Below are positions 8,764 through 14,719 of a stretch of 14,719 nucleotides of DNA, piece after piece (position 1 is the stretch's first letter; each line of letters begins with the position of its first letter). Source of the DNA: Desulfobulbaceae bacterium (GTDB lineage: Bacteria > Desulfobacterota > Desulfobulbia > Desulfobulbales > Desulfocapsaceae); assembly GCA_024643445.1 (NCBI GenBank), contig JAHEMX010000030.1, forward strand, positions 1 to 14,719, in the 5' to 3' direction. Made by a program: the position numbers and the translations under genes. Under the pieces are notes generated by a model. It had not been told where the DNA came from. It saw nothing but the letters and a program-made list of their open reading frames with translations, and made no database searches.

Positions 8764-8780
8764 GAAATGATTATCATTTC
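8764..8780. promoter_or_regulatory. Fur-box-like palindrome upstream of lhgO
   Basis: GAAATGATTATCATTTC is a perfect palindrome of two 8-bp arms around one T. Its centre (AATGATTATCATT) matches the core of the classical 19-bp Fur consensus except that the central base is T instead of A. It lies 28 bases before the ATG of the oxidase gene. TATCAT inside it could serve as a -10 box (poor -35 TTTGCT, 16 bases before), so an Fe-loaded Fur-type repressor would block it. Binding and promoter are inference from sequence. Confidence 0.6.
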
Positions 8781-8808
8781 GAACACAACAAAGGGAGAGA
8801 AGAGCGCT

Positions 8809-10011
8809 ATGCGACACTATGATTTGACGGTTATCGGCGGAGGCATCGTCGGCGTTGCCACTGCTTTGAAGATGAAACAGCTTTTGCCGGCGGCAAAGAT
8901 CCTTCTGATGGAGAAGGAACCGGGCCTGGCCCGGCATCAGACGGGTCATAATTCCGGTGTTATTCATGCGGGTGTTTATTATAAGCCGGGGAGCATGAAG
9001 GCGGATTTCTGCAGACGCGGCCTGGCTGCAACCTATGCTTTTTGTCGGGAATTCCGGGTGCCGGTGGAACAGTGCGGAAAGCTGCTGGTTGCAACCGATG
9101 AGTCTGAACTTGAACGGATGCATGATTTAGAAGGGAGATGTGCTGAGAACGGCATAAAGACCAGCCGCCTGTCAGGCGATCAGCTCTTGCAGCGTGAGCC
9201 TCATATCAGGGGGATTGGCGCTCTTTTTGTCGAGGAAACAGGTATTACTGATTACCGGCTGGTGACCAAAAAATTGGCCTCCTGTTTTCGGGATGCAGGC
9301 GGTGAAGTCAAGCTTGGGGCCGAGGTGCAATCCCTTGAAGAAACCGTCGATGGCGTCAGGGTTCATATTTCCGAGGAAACCATTGATACCGGCTATCTGC
9401 TGGTCTGTGGCGGATTGATGGCTGACCGGCTGGCGAAAATGATGGACATCCCGGTGGATTTCCGTATCATCCCGTTTCGAGGAGAATATTTCCGGCTTCC
9501 GGATACATACAATGACCGGGTTTCACACCTGATCTATCCGATCCCTGATCCCGATTTGCCCTTTCTTGGCGTACATTTAACGCGAATGATTGACGGCAGT
9601 GTCACGGTCGGTCCGAATGCGGTTCTCGGGCTGAAGCGTGAAGGATACGGCGGGTTTAATGTCTCTGTCAAAGATGCCGCCGCGATAATCGGTTTCCCCG
9701 GATTCTGGCGGATGTTCTCGGCTCATTTTACTGCGGGAATTGCTGAATTTCGCGATTCTCTCTATAAACCGGGCTACCTGAAGCGGGTGAGAAAATACTG
9801 TCCGGAGGTGGAGCTTACGGATCTTGGAGCGTACCCGGCTGGTATACGGGCGCAGGCGGTACTCAGGGACGGCTCGCTGGTGCATGATTTTCTCTTTGCC
9901 CGAACGAAGCGCTCACTGCATGTCTGTAACGCCCCGTCGCCGGCAGCAACCTCGGCATTACCGATTGCCGAGTACCTGAGCCGGGAAGCCCGGGAGGGGT
10001 TTAATCTGTAA
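8809..10011 (+). CDS. lhgO: L-2-hydroxyglutarate oxidase/dehydrogenase (LhgO family)
   Basis: A 400-residue FAD-dependent oxidoreductase of the DAO fold. The N-terminal dinucleotide motif VIGGGIVG is at 8-15. The family signature HNSGVIHAGVYYKPGSMKA follows at 47-65, and the closing FAD-contacting NAPSPAATSA is at 374-383. LhgO oxidises L-2-hydroxyglutarate to 2-oxoglutarate and gives the electrons to the membrane quinone pool (or O2). The ATG at 8809 is chosen because the dinucleotide motif starts right after it, and AAGGGAGAGAAG lies upstream; an in-frame ATG at 8740 would add 23 unconserved residues and would place the Fur-like palindrome inside the gene. A DASS-type transporter follows after about 100 bases on the same strand without an obvious terminator, suggesting co-transcription. 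The enzyme carries flavin only, no Fe-S motif. Confidence 0.92.
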   Translation: MRHYDLTVIGGGIVGVATALKMKQLLPAAKILLMEKEPGLARHQTGHNSGVIHAGVYYKPGSMKADFCRRGLAATYAFCREFRVPVEQCGKLLVATDESELERMHDLEGRCAENGIKTSRLSGDQLLQREPHIRGIGALFVEETGITDYRLVTKKLASCFRDAGGEVKLGAEVQSLEETVDGVRVHISEETIDTGYLLVCGGLMADRLAKMMDIPVDFRIIPFRGEYFRLPDTYNDRVSHLIYPIPDPDLPFLGVHLTRMIDGSVTVGPNAVLGLKREGYGGFNVSVKDAAAIIGFPGFWRMFSAHFTAGIAEFRDSLYKPGYLKRVRKYCPEVELTDLGAYPAGIRAQAVLRDGSLVHDFLFARTKRSLHVCNAPSPAATSALPIAEYLSREAREGFNL

Positions 10012-10113
10012 TATCCTGCGATAAAGTTTTTTTCGTTTGCAAGGCAGTAAACAGCGCTACGCCATCTGCTGAGCATGAAAGAGCCGTTTCTTGCAGGACA
10101 ACGATGTGAAAAG

Positions 10114-11889
10114 ATGGATATCTGGTTAATTTCCCTGATTCTGGCGGTAACCGTCTATTTTCTTATTACCGAGAAGATATCGATCGATCTTACCGCTATC
10201 GGCATCCTGGTTTTGCTTGTCCTCTCCGGTCTGCTGAGTCCGAGAGAGGCCGTATCAGGCTTTGCCAATCCTGCCGTGATTACGGTGGCGGCGATGTTTG
10301 TTGTCAGCCGGGGGTTGATGAGAACCGGCGGGGTGGCGTTTATCAGCCGCCAGGTTATCAAGGTAGCCAAGAAAAACCTGATTGCAGCTCTTGCCCTGAT
10401 TCTCGTCTCGGTGGCGGTTGCCTCGGCTTTTATAAATAATACGCCGGTTGTCATTCTCTTCATACCGGTGGTCATGGCCATGTGTTGCGAGCTTGGCCTG
10501 AGTCCTTCAAAATTTTTGATACCCGTTTCCTATGCCTCCATCCTTGCCGGTACCTGCACACTGATTGGAACGTCGACCAACATCATCATCAGCGACCTGA
10601 GTGCACAATACGGCTATGGCACCATTTCCATGTTTGAGCTGACCATTATCGGGGTGCCCATTGCCGTTGTCGGCCTTCTTTTCATTCTGCTGGCGGCACC
10701 ACGAGTACTGCCGGAGCAGGCAAACCCGATCTGTCAGCTCAGGGACGGTGAGCACCGGAAATACCTTGCCGAGTTGCGTATAGTCGGGAGCAGCCCGCTG
10801 ATCGGAACATTTCCAAAAGAAGCGTTTCAGAATAAGTTTCCCGATCTGGAAATAATAGAATTGGTCAGTCATGATCATGTCTATCAGCCTCTCAGGGATA
10901 CGAGAACCATCGAGCAGAATGACATTCTGCTCGTGAAAGGCTCTCTCAACGACCTGGTGGCGATTCTGCACGAGGACGGCATTGAACTGCCTTTTTCCGA
11001 AAATGGTCTGACGCTTGGGGTACAGAAGGATGCGCCTATTGTTGTGGAATTATTGATTGCTCCCGGTTCGCAACTGCTGGGCAGGCGGCTGCAGGATACC
11101 GAGCTGGCCCGGGACCCCGACATCAATATCATCGCCGTTAAGCGTCAGGACCTGCATATGAGTGAGCGTCAAATACACGACGTACGGCTGAAAACCGGCG
11201 ACACGCTGCTTATCTGGTGCTCCGATTCCAAGCTTGAGACCCTTCGTTCGGAACGGGACTACCTGCTGATCGAGGACGTCTATGAGGAACTTATTCACAA
11301 GCGCAAGGCCTTGTGGGCTGTCGTTAATTTTGTCTGCATGATTGGCACCGCAACCCTCGGTCTGGCAGATATCATGACCTGTGCGCTCATTGCCGCGTTT
11401 CTGATGATCATTACCGGGTGCCTGCAGATGCGTGATGCCTACCGGGCCCTGCAGGGGGATGTCCTGCTTCTCATTGCCGGCACCATCGCCCTGGGACTGG
11501 CCATGGAAAAGACAGGAGCAAGCCGGCTCTATGCCGATGTTTTCCTTGGTCTGTTCAGCGGGATGTCGCCGATGCTCGTACTGGGGGGTATCATTGCTCT
11601 GACAAGTATCAGTACGCAGATTCTCAGTAACAATGCCACCGCTGTTCTCCTGCTCCCGATAGCCATATCAACGGCGGTTGGCATTGGCGTTGATCCTAAA
11701 CCGTTTATTATCGGGGTCTGTTTCGGGGCGAGCGCCTGTTTTGCCTCACCGCTCGGGTACCAGACGAATCTGATGGTTTTTGTTCCCGGGGGCTACCGCT
11801 TCATGGATTATTTCAGGCTCGGCATCCCGCTGAATATTTTCGTGGTTGTTGCCGGTATGCTGCTTATTCCAATTGTCTGGCCGTTTTAG
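10114..11889 (+). CDS. DASS/SLC13-type anion transporter with two internal RCK_C (TrkA_C) domains
   Basis: A 591-residue integral membrane protein. The N-terminal half (to about 200) contains several membrane segments, INNTPVVILFIP at 107-118 and GTSTNIIIS at 152-160. A hydrophilic middle (about 215-390) holds two TrkA_C/RCK_C-like domains, each with the usual LxGRRL or LxGTF and GD(T/I)LL strands. The C-terminal half repeats the transport motifs as SNNATAVLLLPIA at 505-517 and GYQTNLM at 548-554. This architecture is that of SLC13/CitT-like symporters for di- and tricarboxylates or sulfate; the substrate is not readable. Its position after lhgO makes a C4/C5 organic acid plausible (inference). 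An in-frame ATG at 10075 is possible, but the family normally begins close to the first membrane segment, so 10114 is preferred; neither has a strong ribosome binding site. The stop codon overlaps the first palindromic repeat. Confidence 0.9.
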   Translation: MDIWLISLILAVTVYFLITEKISIDLTAIGILVLLVLSGLLSPREAVSGFANPAVITVAAMFVVSRGLMRTGGVAFISRQVIKVAKKNLIAALALILVSVAVASAFINNTPVVILFIPVVMAMCCELGLSPSKFLIPVSYASILAGTCTLIGTSTNIIISDLSAQYGYGTISMFELTIIGVPIAVVGLLFILLAAPRVLPEQANPICQLRDGEHRKYLAELRIVGSSPLIGTFPKEAFQNKFPDLEIIELVSHDHVYQPLRDTRTIEQNDILLVKGSLNDLVAILHEDGIELPFSENGLTLGVQKDAPIVVELLIAPGSQLLGRRLQDTELARDPDINIIAVKRQDLHMSERQIHDVRLKTGDTLLIWCSDSKLETLRSERDYLLIEDVYEELIHKRKALWAVVNFVCMIGTATLGLADIMTCALIAAFLMIITGCLQMRDAYRALQGDVLLLIAGTIALGLAMEKTGASRLYADVFLGLFSGMSPMLVLGGIIALTSISTQILSNNATAVLLLPIAISTAVGIGVDPKPFIIGVCFGASACFASPLGYQTNLMVFVPGGYRFMDYFRLGIPLNIFVVVAGMLLIPIVWPF

Positions 11890-12054
11890 TACCTTAGAAA
11901 TTCATTTCCTGCTTATTAAGAATGAATTTCGTGAAGGTACTTATACCCCCGGGGTGTTAGTACCTTAGAAATTCATTTCCTGCTTATTAAGAATGAATTT
12001 CGTGAAGGTACTTATACCCCAGGGTGTGAGCAGTGCCCTCTGCGCCAGTACCTT
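11886..12054. repeat. Two tandem 54-bp palindromic elements (71-bp period) plus a third terminal fragment
   Basis: Element 1 (11888-11941) and element 2 (11959-12012) each start with AGTACCTT and end with its complement AAGGTACT. Inside are GAAATTCATT and AATGAATTTC, giving an 18-bp stem interrupted only by a small 1x3 internal loop; the centre CTTATTAAG can fold further. 11886-11949 and 11957-12020 are identical base for base. Between elements lies a C/G palindrome (ACCCC-C-GGGGT), itself flanked by GGTACT and AGTACC so that alternative hairpins can form across the junction. A third AGTACCTT occurs at 12047-12054 without the rest. There is no coding capacity and no T tract, so a simple terminator is unlikely; a REP/BIME-like or MITE-like element is the best reading. 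Confidence 0.9.
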
Positions 12055-12427
12055 GCTATACGGGCATGGGGCCGGCCGGAACTGAAAGGAGTTGCCTGAC
12101 GGCTCATATTCTGCTAGCATCCCCGTTTTGAACGGCTAGGGATTCATGTACGGGTAAACGGGATGATACATTGACCGTGTATCGTATCAATACTCCCACG
12201 GAAAATCACAGATACCACAAACATGTTCCTAAAGGGTGGCCCCGCCTCATGAGATTATTCGTCCAGGATCAAGGCCTGCGGGAAATTTTGCCGCCAGGTA
12301 CCCGGCAAGAAACACCATCGGGGTGTATCGGTTTATATTATGGGGATAACATTTCGAACATATTGCCGAGCCCGGACGAAAAACCGATCATGCAAGGTGG
12401 CATAAATTCATCGCAGAACAGTGCACT
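12055..12427. other. Intergenic leader region before ubiA-like gene, with two hairpin-forming segments
   Basis: The region holds a hairpin at 12114-12139 (CCGTT-TTG-AACGG core at 12123-12135, flanked by CTAG on both sides) and an inverted repeat GATACA/TGTATC at 12165-12183 with a 7-base spacer. Both precede the prenyltransferase gene and could be regulatory. One small open frame (listed separately) covers the rest. I see no RNA gene. Confidence 0.4.
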
Positions 12428-12431
12428 ATGA
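12171..12431 (+). CDS. Doubtful small open reading frame (86 aa) overlapping the prenyltransferase start
   Basis: This frame starts at a TTG within the GATACA/TGTATC inverted repeat and ends in a TGA overlapping the next gene's ATG by four bases (ATGA). That overlap is a usual sign of translational coupling, and the following gene has no ribosome binding site of its own. Against it: no recognisable domain, no good ribosome binding site, a weak start codon, and a composition rich in Pro, Gly, Ser and Asn that looks like translated non-coding DNA. A shorter version from the ATG at 12249 would have 60 codons. Listed with low confidence because it may decide how the next gene is translated. Confidence 0.15.
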   Translation: MTVYRINTPTENHRYHKHVPKGWPRLMRLFVQDQGLREILPPGTRQETPSGCIGLYYGDNISNILPSPDEKPIMQGGINSSQNSAL

Positions 12432-13363
12432 CTATTGAACCGTACCTGAAAATTGCCCGCTTCGATCACTGGTTCAAGAATGTTTTCATGATACCTGGTA
12501 TTGTCGTGGCATTTTACGCGCAGCCGGCTTTACTCGATTCCCCGATCTTTCTTAACCTTGCTCTGGCCTTTCTGTCCGCTGGCTTCGTGGCCTCGAGCAA
12601 CTACGTGATCAACGAACTCCTCGATGCACCTTTTGATGCCCTGCATCCGGTTAAGAAGCATCGGCCGATTCCTTCGGGCGGCGTGAATATAACCCTGGTC
12701 TATGTCGAATGGATCACCTTTGCTGTCCTGGGACTGGGGCTGGCGGCTCTGCTTGGCTGGCGCTTCTTCCTGCCGGCGCTGGCGCTCTGGCTGATGGGGT
12801 GTATCTACAATATTCCTCCCTTTCGCAGTAAGGATAAACCGTACCTGGATGTCCTGAGCGAGTCGGTGAACAATCCGCTCCGGCTGCTGCTCGGCTGGTA
12901 TGCCACCGCCATTACCGTGCTGCCGCCGCTATCTCTGCTGCTCGCCTACTGGATGGTCGGGGCTTTTTTCATGGCAGTGAAGCGGTTTGCCGAGTACCGC
13001 AGGATCGGTGATCCGCTGGTGAGCGCCCGTTATCGTCGGTCATTCAGGTACTACAACGAGGAGCGGCTACTGGTCAGTATCATTTATTATGCGGTCAGCT
13101 TCGGCCTGTTTTTCGGTATCTTCCTGATGCGTTACAAGATGGAGCTTATTCTCTCCATCCCGCTTATTGCCGGCTTCGTGGCCTGGTATATCCATCTCGG
13201 TTTTCTTGAGAACAGCCCGACGCAATATCCTGAACTTCTCTACAAGCAGAAGAATTTCACCATCTATTGCTGTTTTTGCGGACTTGTCCTGCAACTCCTG
13301 CTCTTTGTTGATGTACCGGTCCTCTACCGGATTTTTCAATCCACCATGCAGACCATTCAATAG
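12428..13363 (+). CDS. UbiA-family prenyltransferase, polyprenyl-phosphate phosphoribosyltransferase-like
   Basis: A 311-residue protein with about eight or nine membrane segments. The first Asp-rich motif is NELLDAPFD at 62-70, followed by HPVKKHRPIPSG at 73-84. A second conserved block has Tyr127, Lys136 and DVLSE at 141-145. FMAVKRFAEYR at 181-191 and a later YRRSFRYYNEE resemble the decaprenyl-phosphate 5-phosphoribosyltransferase branch (mycobacterial Rv3806c) more than the UbiA, MenA or CyoE branches. That branch moves phosphoribose from PRPP to a lipid phosphate. The HAD-IB phosphatase gene 280 bases downstream fits as the next step, since the two activities are joined in one protein or neighbours in other bacteria. 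Start chosen at the ATG at 12428, where family-like sequence begins; no clear ribosome binding site. The exact acceptor and donor are inference. Confidence 0.82.
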   Translation: MTIEPYLKIARFDHWFKNVFMIPGIVVAFYAQPALLDSPIFLNLALAFLSAGFVASSNYVINELLDAPFDALHPVKKHRPIPSGGVNITLVYVEWITFAVLGLGLAALLGWRFFLPALALWLMGCIYNIPPFRSKDKPYLDVLSESVNNPLRLLLGWYATAITVLPPLSLLLAYWMVGAFFMAVKRFAEYRRIGDPLVSARYRRSFRYYNEERLLVSIIYYAVSFGLFFGIFLMRYKMELILSIPLIAGFVAWYIHLGFLENSPTQYPELLYKQKNFTIYCCFCGLVLQLLLFVDVPVLYRIFQSTMQTIQ

Positions 13364-13643
13364 CCTGAATATTTCATGGAAAACTATTTATAATTAATAT
13401 ATAAAGAATAACATATAGTTGTATGGCGCTCTTGCCAAAAACAGGGGCGTGCATTCTGTAACGGAATAATCATTTGTTAAACAAAGACCTTTCCACCCTC
13501 CGGGCGAGTCAATACCGTCCGCTATCCCGCGTCACTCTTGTGATAAGCATAGTGCGGATATAGCTTATCACAAGTTTCCTCGGCTAGCAGGCGGCCTTCA
13601 CTCGTGAAATGTTCAGGCTAGGCAGATTAACTGGCATGCGTTT
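13364..13643. other. Intergenic region between UbiA-like and HAD genes with an AT-rich tract
   Basis: The first 60 bases (about 13370-13420) are strikingly AT-rich for this window and include TATAAT at 13389-13394, without a convincing -35. No gene is supported. The second half carries the 12-bp inverted repeat at 13537-13574. The AT-rich tract and separate hairpin suggest that the HAD gene may have its own promoter rather than relying on the upstream gene. Confidence 0.4.
13537..13574. promoter_or_regulatory. Perfect 12-bp inverted repeat upstream of the HAD gene
   Basis: CTTGTGATAAGC (13537-13548) and GCTTATCACAAG (13563-13574) are exact reverse complements separated by 14 bases. The structure ends 69 bases before the HAD start codon. 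Only GTTTCC follows, so it is a poor terminator for the prenyltransferase gene 170 bases upstream. It could be an operator for a dimeric protein or an mRNA leader hairpin. Function is unknown. Confidence 0.5.
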
Positions 13644-14240
13644 ATGAACCTGGCACTCTTTGATTTTGACGGAACGATCAGCGACAGGGACAGCTTTCTT
13701 CTCTTCCTGAAGTACACTGATCCGCTCCCTTTTTATCGCTCATGTGCGGTTTTATTGCCCAGGATTCTCCTTTTTCTGGTGAAGCGCTATCCCAACCGGA
13801 ACCTGAAGGAAGACTTCCTTGCACGGATGCTGAAGGGCCGGACAGAGGCCGAGCTGAAGAAACTGAGTGAACGCTTCTGTGCTGATAAGATACCGGCCAT
13901 TATCCGGCCCGGCGCCTGGCAGAGAATCAGGTGGCATCAGCAGCAGGACGATGAGATCTGTATCGTAACGGCAACACCGCGTCTGATTCTTGAACCCTGG
14001 TGCCTGGCACATGATCTCAAGATCCTTGGCACGGAACTGGCAACCGATAGCGCGGACAAACTGACCGGGAAGCTTGCCGGGGAGAATTGCCGGGGAGATG
14101 AAAAAGTCCGCCGCATCAGAGCTGCCTTCCAGCTGGCCGATTATAGTGCCATTCACAGTTATGGTGATACCAGTGGTGACATGCCGATGCTTCAGCTGGC
14201 CCCGGAAGTTTCCCGCTTTTACAAACCGTTCCGGGCATAA
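13644..14240 (+). CDS. HAD-IB family phosphatase (PSPase/PgpC-like)
   Basis: A 198-residue haloacid dehalogenase-superfamily hydrolase of subfamily IB. Motif I is LFDFDGT with nucleophile Asp7 and acid/base Asp9. Motif II is IVTATP at 107-112, motif III Lys154 in GDEKVRRI, motif IV YGDTSGDMPML at 173-183. The C-terminal YKPFR is common in this hydrolase group. A hydrophobic stretch at about 29-47 in the cap suggests contact with the membrane or a lipid substrate, as in PgpC. The family removes phosphate from serine, lipid or sugar phosphates. Next to a polyprenyl-phosphate phosphoribosyltransferase-like gene, a role in removing the 5-phosphate from the lipid-linked sugar is plausible but unproven. 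No ribosome binding site is seen before the ATG, which is nonetheless the only reasonable start because motif I begins at residue 5. Confidence 0.88.
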   Translation: MNLALFDFDGTISDRDSFLLFLKYTDPLPFYRSCAVLLPRILLFLVKRYPNRNLKEDFLARMLKGRTEAELKKLSERFCADKIPAIIRPGAWQRIRWHQQQDDEICIVTATPRLILEPWCLAHDLKILGTELATDSADKLTGKLAGENCRGDEKVRRIRAAFQLADYSAIHSYGDTSGDMPMLQLAPEVSRFYKPFRA

Positions 14241-14453
14241 GCAGCATCCGGCGTCATTGATTACCAGTAAGCGGACCATGGATTTCTGCGGGTTAGCCGC
14301 TCATGGTGTCTTGCTGCTTGTTGAGCTCAGGCTTTACCGGTGAGAAAACGCAACATCAAGCTTTTTTAAACAGCGACATCTGATGTGCCCATCCATCTCT
14401 TGAGCTATTCACGGTGAGTTTTGAGGGGACTGGAATGGCAGCAAGGAAGGGTG

Positions 14454-14719
14454 ATGGTTGCAGCCACTGAAAAGAGCGTACCGGAGATGAGAGAATCTGA
14501 AGGGATGAGTGGCAGAACTGTCCAGAATTACATAGATGAAACGCCTTATTGGGCAGATGGTACGCAGGCACCGCTGCCACCAATGACGGCGATGCAGTGG
14601 AAAATCTGGTTTTAGCATCCACCGGTAAATTTTTTGAGGGCATGGTTGTTTTTATGACCGGCGTTGCCCTGCCTCTGATTGTTAAGGAGTTCGGCCTTGA
14701 TGATCTGGAAAAAGGAACC
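14454..14719 (+). pseudogene. MFS transporter N-terminus with apparent frameshift (partial, runs off right edge)
   Basis: From the ATG at 14454 (AGGAAGGG just upstream) 53 codons run to TAG at 14613-14615, ending YWADGTQAPLPPMTAMQWKIWF. The next frame continues without a gap as LASTGKFFEGMVVFMTGVAL, PLIVKEFGLDDLEKGT to the window edge. Joined together these read as the N-terminal cytoplasmic tail and first membrane segment of an MFS permease (metabolite:H+ symporter-like). The join needs one extra T in the TTTT run at 14610-14613 (TGG TTT TTA instead of TGG TTT TAG). This is either a real inactivating deletion or a sequencing/assembly error in a short homopolymer. A start at GTG 14597 in the downstream frame would give a shorter intact protein, so loss of function is not certain. 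Family recognition is from memory of the motif. Confidence 0.65.

Noticed and set aside
8740..8808. Upstream in-frame start of LhgO adding 23 residues
   Set aside because: The added residues are not family-like, there is no ribosome binding site, and the Fur-like palindrome would fall inside the coding region. The start at 8809 has a ribosome binding site and leads directly into the FAD motif.
8569..9123. 184-codon open frame on the minus strand across the promoter region and the lhgO start
   Set aside because: It overlaps the strongly supported lhgO signature on the other strand and the Fur-like site; the translation looks random.
11886..12054. CRISPR array or intrinsic terminator
   Set aside because: Only two full units, with a 17-base non-unique spacer that is itself palindromic, so not CRISPR. 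There is no T tract after either stem, so not a standard terminator.
14355..14370. T-rich run AGCTTTTTTAAA as a terminator of the HAD gene
   Set aside because: No stable GC-rich stem precedes the T run; only scattered weak inverted repeats (such as CCATG/CATGG around 14276-14306) are present.
14605..14615. Programmed -1 ribosomal frameshift in the MFS gene
   Set aside because: The sequence TGG TTT TAG does not match an X XXY YYZ slippery heptamer, and the Phe tRNA would have to re-pair on GTT. A plain base deletion or sequence error is simpler.

Overview
The window reads as an ordinary chromosomal segment of a Gram-negative bacterium with moderately high GC. The gene types (a FAD/Fe-S D-lactate dehydrogenase of the Dld-II kind, PAS-containing sensor kinases, an L-2-hydroxyglutarate oxidase, and a divalent-anion transporter carrying RCK_C domains) fit a Desulfobulbales-like member of the Desulfobacterota. 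That placement is inferred from gene content and style only. No rRNA, tRNA, CRISPR array, transposase or phage gene was seen.

Layout. (1) 1-1200, minus: membrane-bound sensor histidine kinase, cut at the left edge inside its ATPase domain. (2) 1646-2731, plus: Old Yellow Enzyme-family oxidoreductase, closed by a good intrinsic terminator. (3) 2770-5601, minus: 943-aa FAD plus [4Fe-4S] plus CCG-domain 2-hydroxyacid (probably D-lactate) dehydrogenase, with a perfect 8-bp inverted repeat in its promoter region. (4) 5940-6482, plus: Nudix hydrolase of the CoA-pyrophosphatase type. (5) 6506-8476, minus: soluble hybrid kinase (PAS-PAS-HisKA-HATPase-REC). (6) 8809-10011, plus: L-2-hydroxyglutarate oxidase (LhgO), preceded by a perfect 17-bp Fur-box-like palindrome, followed by (7) 10114-11889, plus: a DASS/SLC13-type anion transporter. 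(8) 11886-12054: two tandem 54-bp palindromic elements plus a third terminal fragment. (9) 12428-13363, plus: UbiA-family prenyltransferase resembling polyprenyl-phosphate phosphoribosyltransferase. (10) 13644-14240, plus: HAD-IB phosphatase, with a perfect 12-bp inverted repeat upstream. (11) 14454 to the right edge, plus: start of an MFS transporter whose reading frame is broken by what looks like one missing T.

How the genes may work together. The Dld-like dehydrogenase, LhgO and the anion transporter suggest uptake and oxidation of 2-hydroxyacids feeding electrons to the respiratory chain. UbiA and HAD may form a two-step route to a polyprenyl-phosphoryl sugar: prenyl transfer of a phosphorylated sugar, then dephosphorylation. 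The two kinases have no response regulator with a DNA-binding domain inside the window.

No clearly new multi-gene system is visible. The points most worth a second look are the tandem palindromic elements, the Fur-box-like site on lhgO, the UbiA/HAD pair, the Cys-to-Asp change in the second ferredoxin motif of the dehydrogenase, and the frameshifted MFS gene.
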